Source of the DNA: Aspidapion aeneum
Taxonomy: Eukaryota > Arthropoda > Insecta > Coleoptera > Brentidae
DNA length: 64,000 bases
Direction of reading: 5' to 3'
Assembly (NCBI GenBank): GCA_963576565.1
Contig: OY755038.1
Span: forward strand, 200,853,013-200,917,012
Positions 51,566-62,492 of the stretch are shown piece after piece; positions within the stretch are counted from its first letter, which is position 1; each line of letters begins with the position of its first letter. Below the pieces are notes generated by a model. That model was not told the origin of the DNA. It was given only the letters and a program-made list of their open reading frames with translations, and made no database searches. The position numbers were made by a program, and so were the translations under genes.

Positions 51566-51929
51566 TTTTGGCATAAAACTGTGTCGCAGCTGAGTGATAG
51601 ATCACTGTAACTCTTCAGAAGTAGTAACAGCTTAGACTTATAAGTTAGAACCTATTTGTTTTTATCATAAACAAGGCGGCCTTACTTAAAATAGAAATTT
51701 CCATTGTTCATAGTGGAAAGTATGAAGTAAGCCTAAATAAATGAACTTACCCCTTACATTAACGAACAATAAATCCACCTTAAAACTCACTGGTATGGGG
51801 TCGTTGAATGGACTGCTTTTTATATGCTGCTCCTTGTTTTTTATACTGCTGCTGCTTCTTTTTTACACTGCTACTGCTTGTTAGACTCATAAAATATGCC
51901 GATCTAGTACACAATGATTTGATTTTAGT
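51566..51929. other. No gene recognised
   Basis: Contains iterated TTTTTTATACTGCTGCTGCTT-like wording at 51830-51880. No supported feature otherwise. Confidence 0.35.
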
Positions 51930-52435
51930 TTTTTTATCAAAAATCAGATTGAGGGGAACACCCGACAAAAATGACATTCACCACAGAATAAATTCAGGTG
52001 TGTCGCGTGTCTCTCTTTCTGTCTGTTCTGGTGGGCTCTCTCTCTTTCCCACAACAGCAGTCAAACCACAGAACAGGATGACACTGTCAAACGTCATTAT
52101 GTTTAGTTCCAATTTAGTCCCTTGTCCAGATCGCAGGCGCTGTTCGCGCTGTTATATTCCGTATGACATTTTCACGGGGGTGTTTTTTATCAAAAATCAG
52201 ATTGAGGGGAACACCCGACAAAAATGACATTCACCACAGAATAAATTCAGGTGTGTCGCGTGTCTCTCTTTCTGTCTGTTCTGGTGGGCTCTCTCTCTTT
52301 CCCACAACAGCAGTCAAACCACAGAACAGGATGACACTGTCAAACGTCATTATGTTTAGTTCCAATTTAGTCCCTTGTCCAGATCGCAGGCGCTGTTCGC
52401 GCTGTTATATTCCGTATGACATTTTCACGGGGGTG
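51930..52435. repeat. Perfect 253-bp tandem duplication
   Basis: 51930-52182 and 52183-52435 appear identical base for base, each running from TTTTATCAAAAATCAGATTG to ATTTTCACGGGGGTG. The unit includes a CT-rich GTCTCTCTTTCTGTCTG stretch. Frames of 139 and 105 codons are by-products (253 is not a multiple of three). Either a very recent duplication or an assembly artefact. Confidence 0.9.
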
Positions 52436-52842
52436 CTGAAAGGAGTGACTGAAAGATTTTTCCAAATGATTTTGAATTAAATAAAATATCGGCAACACTG
52501 CACTATGGAGTAATCACAGGGGCAAAAACGCTTCCTCTCTCTTTTTTCCTATGTAAATTATTGCATAAGAAAAAAAAGACAGAGCGAGCATTGGAGTTCA
52601 TGTGGTTAACTGCTATTACCAAACGAATAGCGACATCAGCGCCCTCACCGGTCGTCACCGGCTGATTTCAAAGGTCCTCAGTGCGTGAATTAAAGAGTAT
52701 GCTATTGGCCTAATGAAAGCTGAGCGTCTATTATATTATTAGTTTATGATAATAACCTAGCTATTGTTGAGCAGGCTAGAAAGGTAAAAATAAAAATTAG
52801 TAATTTACTTAAATTATATTTTTTTTTTGTTATATATATGTA
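52436..52842. other. No gene recognised
   Basis: No ORF or inverted ends. TAAATTATTGCATAAG and neighbouring words do not match other parts of the window. Confidence 0.4.
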
Positions 52843-53545
52843 CAGTCCAATCCCGATTATCCGAATCGCGATTTTCCGAAATCCGGTTTATCCGAAACAA
52901 ACTTTAAAAACAAAAATCCCGATTAACCGAAAAAATTCGCATTATACGAAACGCGCGGATTCACCTATACTGCTAGGTGGTTCCCCTCGGGCTGTCACGG
53001 CAATACGACGGTCTAAAATTCAAATTGTTTTAGTTAGCCGACAGAGTGTTATAGTTTTTGCAAAGTCAGTTCAACAAAGATAAAAGCCGACCATCGGCAT
53101 ATCCTTTATAGAAAGTGACATGGGCGGCGGTAGATATATTCATGAAAATTATTTCATTTAATTATGGCGCAAAGTAAAGAAATAAAATTGATAATAAAAC
53201 TTTATATTCCTACACCTACAGGAACGACACTGATTTATTGTATAACTGCATAATGCCGACTAAAGGGGTCCCGAAAAGCACACCCGAAAGCAATTAAAAG
53301 CGCATCCCAAAAAAATCTGCCAATCAGATGCCGTTCATCCACCTGGGCTCGGTCGGTCGGAAAACAAATACTTTGTAATCGGACCGCAAAGAGCCGCGCA
53401 TCTTCTATGTCGGTAGGGTTGAAATTATACCAGAAAGATTTTATGAAGAATGAATGAATGAAGCAAATATTCATGAAATCGATCGAAATTTTGATTATCC
53501 TAAATTACTTTGGTCCACATTTTTTCGGATAATCGGGACTGTACT
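52843..53545. mobile_element. pogo/Tc1-type non-autonomous element, copy 2, with a different insertion
   Basis: The left CAGTCCAATCCCGATTATCC and right complement CAGTACAGTCCCGATTATCC ends, the repeated CGATTAACCGAAAAAA and ATTATACGAAACGCG, and TCAAATTGTTTTAGTTAGCC all parallel copy 1 at 550-1135. From 53050 to about 53485 it contains the repeat shared with 38895-39380, and after CGAAACGCG a 58-bp extra piece. It resumes with ATTACTTTGGTCCACATTTT as in copy 1. Confidence 0.8.
53050..53485 (+). repeat. Dispersed repeat, copy 2, inside the pogo-like element
   Basis: Matches the complement of 38895-39380 (see there). Contains a GAATGAATGAATGAAG run. Boundaries within the pogo-like element are approximate. 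Confidence 0.7.
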
Positions 53546-54250
53546 GTCTATAGTTATAGATAAATTGGGAGCTACAATTATTTAAAGAAATTTTTTTTTA
53601 CAATAGCATTACTTGCTTTAAATCTACGAATTTTTATAAGTGGCTTTTTATTTTCTTATACGAAAAATCTTTTTTTTCCTTGCTATCACCCCTGGCTAAC
53701 AACAGCCATCTATTGTGTGTATGTGTATGAAATTGGCAAATTTGGAAAGATAAGGCATGATTGTATAGCTTCATTCGTCCCCCATCAAAAAAAAGTGTGC
53801 GATAGGACACGATTTTCCTCTTGATGGAAAGAGGGAAAAATGTATGGATGGCACTTAGGGTTTATTTAGAAAAATGATTTTATCGTATTTCTTTTCTGGC
53901 TTGTTTCGAGAATATTTGAGGAGTGACTTATCAAAACGCATTTTATCCACATTAGGACAACATTAAGGTTGATATGGATTTGGTATCTTAAAAACATAAT
54001 ATATGCGTACGAATCCACAGAATGCATCAAAACACATGAATTCCTATACTGCCGTCCTAAGTAAGACCCACCTATCTGCAAAAAAAATCAAAAATGAGTT
54101 AGGACCGAAAATGGCTTTAAATAGGTAATAATTTGTAAATTTTTTTATATTTTTTACTTAGATGACTTTTTATTACAGATAAGGACTATGCATTTACAAT
54201 TAATTTAGCTTTACCCCAAACGTACGTGTAAATTTTCTACGAAAGCGAAC
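53546..54250. other. No gene; weak foldback at 53785-53828
   Basis: CCATCAAAAAAAAGTGTG..GACACGATTTTCCTCTTGATGG is a loose hairpin. Otherwise AT-rich without features; a 71-codon minus frame lacks motifs. Confidence 0.35.
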
Positions 54251-54254
54251 AGTG

Positions 54255-54720
54255 TTACACCCATTGAGGGAAGGTGGGGGAGGAAAGAGGAAGAAGGGAA
54301 CTAGTAAAATGGTGTCGAAAAAAATCTTGAAGCGTGTTCCGAAAGAAATTTCGAAATCGCTCTAAATTTGTGAAAAGTATAGCTACAACTAATACTAATA
54401 AGGAGGGTGGGGAGAAGAGAGGGAGAGGAAGGGGGAAACTAGTAAAATGATGTTAAAAAAAAGTCTACAAGCGTGTGCAGAAAGAACTTTTGAAATCGTT
54501 TCATATTTGTGGAAGTTGTAGCTATAACTATTACTAATAAGGATGACGGGGAGGAGTGAGGGAGAGGCGGGGGTGGGGACTAATAAAATGGTGTTGGAAA
54601 AAAAATCTGAAAGCGTTTGCAGAAACAATTTTTGAAATCGCTATATTTGATAAAATTATGCAAATATAGTTTTTGAATAGGGTGGGGAAAATGACAGGAG
54701 GGGAGATGGGTCGGAGCAGG
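54255..54720. repeat. ~140-bp tandem array, three and a half units
   Basis: Each unit has a G-rich head (GGTGGGGAG-AAGAGAGGGAGAGG), then AACTAGTAAAATGGTGT, AAAAAA-TCT, AAGCGTGTGCAGAAAGAA, TTTGAAATCG and GTAGCTATAACTAATACTAATAA. Starts at about 54260, 54400 and 54545, with a final partial copy from about 54680. Confidence 0.8.
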
Positions 54721-55135
54721 GAGGACTACAAATTAACTACAGCAAATTAGAGGACATTTGCAATGGGTAATCAAAGGAATGTCAATAAAATCGCATGAAA
54801 TTTAGATAATTTGTATGCCTTAAAGCCTACATTATGTGATCAAATGGCGTCTGAAGAACGCCATGTCGATTCCTGTTTAAAAAAATATAGCCTATAGCAC
54901 CTTCGGGATCAGTAGCAATTCAACGACACCTTTTTTTGTCAAAATCGGTTCATTCGTTTAGACTCTAGCGTGACACAAACAATTTATTTACATACAACAA
55001 TCGAAAAACATTACCCTTCCTTTCGCCGTGCTGTAGTTAGGCAAAAAAAAAGAATGTGAAATTTTACATATTATGACACAATGGTAAAAATCACGATGTT
55101 TTATGAAATAGAGACTTGTCGCGTAACAGAAAATA
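54721..55135. other. No gene recognised
   Basis: Contains AAAATCGGTTCATTCGTTTAG followed by ACAAACAATTTATTTACATA near 54943-54995, typical wording of non-autonomous element tails. No ORF. Confidence 0.35.
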
Positions 55136-55139
55136 ACAA

Positions 55140-56530
55140 AACAAAAATTGAAAGTGTCGAAATTGATGAAATAAGGAGATCAATAAAATTATCTAGAACA
55201 GATCATAAAATAAATGAGACCTAAAAGAATGGCAACTAATAGGGTGCAGAAAAAGAGGGCGTCCTAAACTGGAATGGCAACAGTCAATTCAGAGGTCAAT
55301 GAGTCAAAAAAACCTGACAGAAGATGATTGTCAGGATCGAAGGAGGTGCAGAATACACAGTATGCCTGAATGAAGTATAGGTTATATAAAAATGGTTCCA
55401 AAAACTAATTGCACATTTTAAATATGGACTTTTTCCTGACTTCAGAGCCATATTCATGTAAATCCCAGCTGATCCTCTTCTCGAAATTTTATCAATTTTT
55501 TGCCATTTTTCTAGTTACCCTAGGCGTAGAAAAAGTGAATTTGCAACAAAAGCCATTTTGTCACATCCTAGCGAAAAACGTTAAGAACAATTTTTTATAG
55601 AACTTTTAATTCTGCTTCTTTTGATCATCTAATCAAATGTTTACAAAATTGTGTATTTTAGCTGGCTTGTCCAGCTAATTGTCAAAGCTAGAATGCCAAG
55701 TGATACATCAAAAGAAGCGGAATTGAAAGTACTACAAAAAATTCATTTTATCGTTTTTGCGAGAATGCTTCGTTTCGCTGTAAATTCGTTTTTTCTATAA
55801 TCTTGTGAACAGTTTTAGAAACCACTCTCTTTAAGGCAGTCTTTAGGGGTACCATCCAACATACTTTAAAAACATAAAGTAAATATCCTCTTCTATGAAA
55901 GATTTAAAGCCTTCTATGTAACAAAAAAAAAACAAATGTCAATAATATTGTAGCTACAATAAAATAGCATGGGTATTATTTTAATTCTTTTGCGAGCGGA
56001 AATACTAACAATCTTGGTATATCTCAAAAACTAGTTGATTTATCAAAAAATATGTAACAACAAAATTTGTGTGACTTTAAAAAAGGAGTAAAACAAGCTT
56101 TAAAAAATTAAAATCGGATTACTGCGTAGGGAGATACGCTTAAACAAAAAATCTATCAATTTGGCGGCCAAACGACTATGAGTTCGACCACGTGACCAAA
56201 CTTTTTTTATACTCCTATGGGTGCTTAACAAAGCTCCGTAGTTAAACTGAGCGTACATATTAGGTTACACGTGACAAGAGCCAACGCCTAAACTAACTAG
56301 AAAAAAGGCAAAAAATTGATAAAATTTCGAGAAGAGGATCAGCTAGAATTTATATGAATATGGCTCTGAAGTCAGGAAAGAGTCCATATTCAAAATGTGC
56401 AATTTGTTTTTGGAACCATTTTTATGTAACCTATACTTCATTCAGGCACACTGTGAATAGGCGCCGGAAATCGTAGAAAAACGTTTTAAAGCCACATACT
56501 CGTAATAGTATTAGTAGTAGTAGAACCAAG
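55140..56530 (+). pseudogene. LINE 3' end split by a foldback element
   Basis: On the + strand, 55140-55355 reads KIESVEIDEIRRSIKLSRTD, then after a shift RKRGRPKLEWQQSIQRSMS and KNLTEDDCQDRRR, the C-terminal zinc-finger-free tail of an insect LINE ORF2. After the insertion it resumes at 56456 with AATAGGCG, TCGTAGAAAAACGTT and ends near a (TAG)n run at 56505-56523. The same tail occurs on the opposite strand at 57430-57720, showing two convergent copies of one family. Confidence 0.75.
55356..56455. mobile_element. 1.1-kb foldback element inserted in the LINE tail
   Basis: The ends CACAGTATGCCTGAATGAAG and (complement) CACAGTGTGCCTGAATGAAG continue into arms of about 165 bp (GTTCCAAAAACTAATTGCAC, CTGACTTCAGAGCCATATTC, CTCTTCTCGAAATTTTATCA). 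AATA precedes and follows (55352-55355 and 56456-56459). The sister LINE at 57.5 kb shows the empty site GGAGAATAGGCGTCGG. The loop has no ORF of note. Confidence 0.85.
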
Positions 56531-56575
56531 TTTGAAAAATACGAGTACCAAAATAGTGTTTTACAGCAGACATTA

Positions 56576-56843
56576 GGGACTTTTTGGAATAAAACCTGAC
56601 TTTATTTTAGAGTCGGCTTTATTCTGACAGATTTACAAAGAAAACTGAGAGCCGACCTTTTAAAATTAACATATTGAAGTCACGTTGAAAAATAAAGTCG
56701 CTAACTTTCATTTAATAAAAACAGGCTATCTTCTTAAACACACAAAGGCCGAATTTTGAAAGAAAGCAGCAGCTTTTTATATGTAAATCTGTCACAATAC
56801 TGCCGATTTTAAAATAAGGTCAGGTATTATTCCAATAAGTCCC
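56576..56843. mobile_element. TA-target MITE with GGGACTTTTTGG ends
   Basis: GGGACTTTTTGGAATAAAAC-CTGACTTTATTTTA pairs with the complement at the right (GGGACTTATTGGAATAATAC). Inner blocks TCTGACAGATTTACA also pair. TA at 56574-56575 and 56844-56845. The end style is related to the 5202-5472 MITE (both end ..TTATTGAAATA/..TTTTGGAATAA). Confidence 0.8.
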
Positions 56844-56845
56844 TA

Positions 56846-57429
56846 TTAAATGAGATTAACCCAAATAAATTAGCCTTCGCCAGGTTAAAAGTTTCTATCA
56901 ACAGCATTCGCTAACTTACCAATCACTTTGATGCTGTTTCTTTAAATAGCCTATCCCGACTAAAATTCCCTTTAAAGTCCTTTTCAAAGCCGAAAATCCT
57001 CAAAGTCAATAAATTTTAATTTAGACGGAGTCCGTCGATAAGTAAAGGAGCTTTATAAAAAGAAGCTAATTTCTCAAAGGATTTTTCAAATTAAAACTTT
57101 TCTTAAAATGGAGCTGAGTGTAAATTAAATTCTAGTTATTTTTCACTTAGTTTTTCTTAATTGTTTAATAAGAATTTAATTGGGCTTTAAAGAAACATTT
57201 TTATAATTTTTAAGGACGGGCTAAATAACCGGTGCCGTGGGTGTATCCTGTTATTTTTAGGCCAGTACACGTAAGGGTGTCCCAGATAAAATTAACAATA
57301 TGTGGATTTCGGACAAGGTAAGAGATAGAATTTTGGTTAAATGAGAAAAAACTGCGCTATTCCAAGCCCAATCACATGCTGTATTAAAATTAAATATATC
57401 TACAAAGGTTTTCTAAAGATCGTGTCAAA
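56846..57429. other. No gene recognised
   Basis: AT-rich. GTAAGGGTGTCCCAGATAAA at about 57268 may be a repeat end. No ORF with motifs. Confidence 0.35.
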
Positions 57430-59575
57430 ACTAAATGTTCTGATTCGATTTAGAACGTTTTTCTACGTTGTCCGACGCCTATTCTCCACCTCCTTCGATC
57501 CTGACAATCATCTTCAGTCAGGTTTTTTTGACTCATTGATCTTTGGATTGACCGTTGTCATTCCAGTTTAGGACCTACTTTGGTAATCTTTCGTCGTTTA
57601 TCATACATGGCCTGGCCGTACCATATCTTTTGTCTTTTAGTGATATTCCGTTATGTTTGCCTTAATTTTCATTCTTTCTTTTATGTTCTCATTTCTTATA
57701 TGATCTGTTCTAGATATTTATATATCCATTTCGACACTATATATTTTCTTGTATTTTTCTTTTACGCGATAAGTCTCTATTACATACAACAGCGTGCTTT
57801 TCACCACTGTTTCAATTATGTTAAATTTTAAATTCTTTTTTATATCTCTGCTCCATAAAATACTGTCAAGACATCCAATTATCTTTTTTGCTTTAACTAT
57901 TATTTTTTCCAGTTCTTTACAGTCTGTTCCTATCTTATCAAATGTGACACCCAAGAATATATTCTTATTGCATGAAGATGTTGTTTTGTCCATTCTTTAG
58001 TTCTCACTCACTTGATTCGTTTCCAATACATAAGTACTATGTCTTGTCCACGTTCACTGTTAACCCCCACTTTTGGTATTCGTTGGTTAACTTTCTCATC
58101 CGATACTCCAGTCTTTTTTATCATTGGCCGCATTTTACTTGGTCGTCAGCAAACTGTAGTGTGTATATGGTAAATCGGTCGTTAAGTTGTTTTGCCATTC
58201 CGTGTACTTTACGTTTCCAGTTTTTTAAAGCTACTGTGATATATATTTTAAAAAGAGTTCGAAAGATAAGAGGAATTCTTTTGAAAGTCGATTTCTAATT
58301 TGAATTTTAGATTTTGATCTTTTGTATAGTTTTTTATCGCTTTTATATATATATGATTGCTATTAGTTTGCTCGAACACTGTCCACAATTTTTCTACTGG
58401 AACGGTATCCTAGGTCCACAAAAGTAACATGATCAATTATTGCAATCCAGCTTGTTTCCTTTTTTATGTATTGAGGATATGAATGCAACTTTCCAATCAC
58501 CAGGTACTGGATGTCCGTTTATATGTGAGATTTTCTAGTAGCTTCTCTGATTCATATTTGAGCATTTTAGCGTATATTCCCTTAGGTCTGCTAGCTCTTC
58601 CGGATTAAATTTTTTTAACACTATCCTTTATCAATTCTTCCTGTAGATTTCTAGGTCTTTTTGCTCTTTAGTACTCAGCCATTTCAAGTATGTGCGTTTT
58701 TTTCCTTGACCATTCCTGTATTTTTTCCGTCCACCACATCTTATTGCTATTTCTATTATTTTGATATCCAACAGCTTCTTTGCTTGCTTCGTTCAAGCTT
58801 TTTACTATGTTTGTATATATCTCTTTAAATGACGCTTCTGTGTTTAATAATTTTTTATTTAATCGCTTCTGATTTGTGTTTTTGATTTTGTTCAATGCAT
58901 TCTAGGTTTTCATTTTCGCCAACACTTTCATCTGTATTTGTTTTTCTTAAAAAGAATAACTAGATGGTGGTTAGTTCCTCAGGTAACAGCACGAAGTGCT
59001 CGCACATCACATCCCTTTAATTCCGACTGTTGTCCACCTATAGCATAATCAGTGATTGGCTTAAAATTTCTTAATGGCTAAATCCAGGTAAATCGATGGA
59101 TATTCTTATTTGAAAAAAAAACTATATTTATTTTTAGGTTGTGAGTTTTATACAATTGAATCAGTCTCAAACCATTACCATTTGTTAACATCCTCTCCAA
59201 ATGGTCCTACCACTTTGCCTCGGGTTGGTCTACCAGTTCGACTTTTAAAATCGCCATAGATAACTCCCTGGTATTGCCGATTTTGGTGATAGTCTCATCA
59301 AGTTAGTCGTAGAATATTTGTTTTGTAGCTACTCTTTGGTCATCTGACGGTGCGTAGGCTGTTACTATGTCGTAGTCCGTAATCTGAATTTTGAGGTTTT
59401 TCTTTATTAACAATGATATCCCTCTGGCTGCTCTCCTTTCTTTTGGGAATTCAGTGAATATATGTATAAAGTTATCGACCCTACTTGTATGTACCTGTTC
59501 CTTTCTTTTTTGTGAGTGCAATAATATTAAAAAATTTAGTAAGCTGCTTTGAGCAACTTCGGCCAACCGAATGAC
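57430..59575 (-). pseudogene. LINE relic, endonuclease through RT to 3' tail
   Basis: Going down the minus strand: endonuclease wording (FTEFPKERRAARGISLLIKK, AYAPSDDQRVATK 59460-59310, then ETITKIGNTRE); linker (NSNKMWWTEKIQEWSRKK ~58720); RT fingers (NPEELAGPKGIYAKMLKYES ~58560, GDWKVAFISSIH-like); palm with LQFADDQV (FADD at 58143-58154) and NEYQKWGLTVNVDKT; thumb YLGVTFDKIGTD-like and AKKIIGCLDSILWSRDIKKN (57993-57718); then the tail shared with the + strand copy at 55.1 kb (SIQRSMSQKNLTEDDCQDRR ~57530). Frameshifts and stops occur throughout and parts of the palm are missing. It was a full LINE layout in about 2.1 kb, so roughly a third is lost. Confidence 0.85.
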
Positions 59576-59636
59576 ATTAACGATGCGTGTGGTAAAATAT
59601 CACTTTCCGCACTTGTTAGGTAAATAACTATTAGGC
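59560..59636 (+). repeat. Dispersed GCGTGTGGTAAAATATCACTTTC repeat, short copy
   Basis: AACTTCGGCCAACC, GATGCGTGTGGTAAAATATC, ACTTTCCGCACTTGTTAGG and TAAATAACTATTA match the 3' part of 4092-4620 and the copy at 63525. Confidence 0.65.
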
Positions 59637-60618
59637 TACGGGGTTTGCGGTTTTTGAAAAATCTGCATTTTGGGAGGGTACCTGTTACTTTTTATTTAAA
59701 TTTAAAAAAATATAATTTTAATTTTATATTTTATTTTATAAAGAATCCCACTGTCAAATTAAATTTTATCTGTCACTACATCACCGAACCCTATTTTTAT
59801 TCGATTTTTAAAATTGAATAAAACTAAAATCAAAATTTCCTCACATACAATTTGACTGTTTTAATTTGTTTAGTGTGTTTTTCATAAAATTTTAAACTCA
59901 GCCACTTCGTTTCATAAATTTATAACAATTTTATGTCAAAACCTTAAAAGTAATGGCAAAATTCAATGTGACAGATTGATTCTTTTTACATGCAAAATGC
60001 AGATTTTATGAATCTAAATCGCTTGCGACATTAAAATGTGGTTTTTACAACTCAGTTTCTCTTAAAAATCGAGCCTCAAAAGTGGAGGTCAGTTTTTTTC
60101 CACCCCCACCCCCACCTAGAAACACTTGAAACCCCCAACAAACATAGACTTTGGGTTCACTCTGTACAAACCCCGAGAGAAATTGGATTTACAAAGTACT
60201 TTACTAGAAATACTGGATTCTTTTTAATCTAGCAGACTACAAAAATATGTTTTTTATTAATTTTTTCATTAAATATTTAAAAAAAAGGTCAGGGGCAGAA
60301 AATATTTTAATTTTCTATGTGTAGATCGCCGGTAATGTAGCGTTTAGGGACACCCTGTAAATAAATGGCAAAGATACGTTTTCTTCGCGAATACCACTTA
60401 AGGATTTCAATGGCTTTCTTACGAAAACATGGGAAATGGGAATATGTAGGGTTTTTATTGACCCTCAACTTTTTTGAGGCACTTGTATAGAGCCGTAGAG
60501 GAAAGGCAGTAGAGCAACAGGAAAGCTGCTTTTGACATTTAATGGAAGGAATCCAGATAAGAGCCCATTGATTAAGAGATAACAAAGATGGATCACAAGT
60601 ACAATGTTATCAAGAGGT
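59637..60618. other. Half foldback arm, then no gene
   Basis: 59637-59835 (GGCTACGGGGTTTGCGG, TGCATTTTGGGAGGG, CTGTCAAATTAAATTTTATC, TTTTTATTCGATTTTTAAAA) matches the left arm of 62493-63352 and the segment at 41200. A paired arm was not identified. 60345-60358 holds GACACCCTGTAAAT, a possible end of the same family. Frames of 64 and 92 codons have no motifs. Confidence 0.45.
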
Positions 60619-60619
60619 G

Positions 60620-62130
60620 TCGCTGTACACATGTCCCATTTTCGATGAGATTAAATGGGAAACTCGGTTATTATTAAAGATATCGATTTTCTGATTGCAC
60701 CTTACCGTGCTCTTTTTTGGAGCCCTTAAAAATGGTGTAATCAGATTTTTGCTATACCCCGTGGTTTCGCTAAAACAGGGAGTTTTTGAAAAAATTGCAT
60801 TTTAATTAATTCCTTGTATCTCGCTTATTTTGCAAGATATTTTTATTCTGTAAAAACCTTTCTATGGCAACTTTTTTAAAGCAAAATAATGACGTTGTCA
60901 ATTTTTTAAAATATTGTTTAGTTTTTGAGATATGGTATTTATCATAAAAAAATTAAATACGGACCTGGATTTTTTTTATTACTACTTTGATTGATTCCAT
61001 GCTATTATTACCTTAAAATGATTACTTTAATATTTTTTTGATTTAAGGTTAAAAAAAACTATTTAATATTTGAAAAAAAAATATAGTCCGAACCTGGAAA
61101 TTTCCAACGTAATTATAAATTAAAAATTACAAGACACACTAGTTGAACGATTTTTAGTTTATCTGTTTTGAAATGATAATTAAAAGATTTATAAATAAAG
61201 TAAAAAACGTTTTTAAAGTTACAAAAATAATATCATACTAATTATTTGATGGTAGCACAGCAGGTCGTGAAATTTACAAAACAAAAGCGTGGAATTGACA
61301 TTGTCATTTTACTTGTCATTTTTGTGAATGGTTTACAATTATTTTAAACTGGCTAGAAATCGACCATATCCAGATTTTGAAAAATGTGATACGTTTGACT
61401 GCTTCATTCAAGCAACAAAATCCCAATATTTAAATGGCAGAAATATTTTTATGCAAAATGCGTTAAGAAAAATTACTCAAAAATGCCAACAATGTCTTAC
61501 ACATAATGGTAATCAGAAAAATTAGTTATTTTTTATAATTTGTTTTTTTTTTGTATTTTTCGTAGACTTTGTTTGAAATAAATCTCTAAATTAACGTAAA
61601 ACCATTTTAATATGCTAAGTATCAAAACAGTTAAACTAAAAATTGTTTATCTAGCAATTTTTAATTTATATTTATGTTGGAAATATCCAGGTTCGGACTA
61701 ATTTTTTAAAAAATAATAAACATATTCTTTTTTATTATTTTATGATAATACTAGCATGAAACCAATCAAAATAGTAATAAAAAAAATCCAGGTCTGTATT
61801 TAATTTTTTTATGATAATTACCATATCTCAAAAACTAAACAATATTTTAAAAAGTTGACAACGTCATTATTTTCTTCTAAAAAAGTTGCCATGAAAAGGT
61901 TTTTACAGAATAAAAATATCTCGCAAGATAAGCGAGGACAAGGGATTATTAAAAATACAATTTTTTCAAAAACTCCCTGTATTAGCGAAACTACGGGGTA
62001 TAGCAAAAATCTGATTACGCCATTTTTAAGGGCTCAAAAAAAGAGCACGGTAAGGTGCAATCAGAAAATCAATATCTTTAATAATAACCAAGTTTCCCAT
62101 TTAATCCCATCGAAAATGGGACATGCTGTA
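60620..62130. mobile_element. 1.5-kb foldback element with ~500-bp arms and a small loop ORF
   Basis: The left arm (60620-61130) and right arm (61660-62130, complement) share, in order: ATGTCCCATTTTCGATG, TTTCTGATTGCACCTTACCG, CTATACCCCGT.GTTTCGCTA, ACAGGGAGTTTTTGAAAAAA, AGATATTTTTATTCTGTAAA, GTTTAGTTTTTGAGATATGG and TCCGAACCTGGA. The loop (61131-61659) carries a 65-codon frame. Terminal bases and a target duplication could not be fixed. Confidence 0.85.
61328..61525 (+). CDS. Small ORF of unknown function in a foldback loop
   Basis: 65 codons, starting MVYNYFKLARNRPYPDFEKC and ending in KCQQCLTHNGNQKN. I do not recognise it. Visible features are a basic/aromatic N-terminus (LARNRPYP), no signal peptide or membrane segment, and one CQQC pair near the C-terminus with a following His, too little for a full zinc finger. 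It is the only frame of this size in the 530-bp loop. It may be a remnant of a larger gene captured or carried by the element, or chance. Start choice rests only on the first ATG. Confidence 0.25.
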   Translation: MVYNYFKLARNRPYPDFEKCDTFDCFIQATKSQYLNGRNIFMQNALRKITQKCQQCLTHNGNQKN

Positions 62131-62492
62131 CTGTCTACTTCCCCCGTGCCAGGGTAGTGGTCCAGGGGGTAAACTTCAAAGAGGTAAAGTAAACCAAGAA
62201 CATCGCTGTTTTGGAAAAAGGCATTTCCATCCTCAGCGTGGCTTGCCTGACTACAGTCAATCAAACTGACAACAAAATAAATCTTGTCGGTTCCTGACCG
62301 AGGCCGACGGCAACGCCATGGAGACGGTGGTTAAACTGTGACGAAATGTCTTTTTTCCTTGGTTGGTTGGGAAGTGGTAAGTAGGAGAGATAAAAGGTAT
62401 AGAATTCAAAAGTACATGAAATGGATTAGATTAGATAGCCAGTTCCCTACATTAATGCAACGCACTAGTGATTCTTACTCCCTGTACAGGGT
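62131..62492. other. No gene recognised
   Basis: Somewhat higher GC (CCGAGGCCGACGGCAACGCC near 62302). A 78-codon frame and others lack motifs, and there is no splice-bounded exon I could support. Confidence 0.35.

Noticed and set aside
51808..52480. 139- and 105-codon ORFs sharing a long identical stretch, as duplicated genes
   Set aside because: The shared part is just the 253-bp DNA duplication read in different frames; no known motif.
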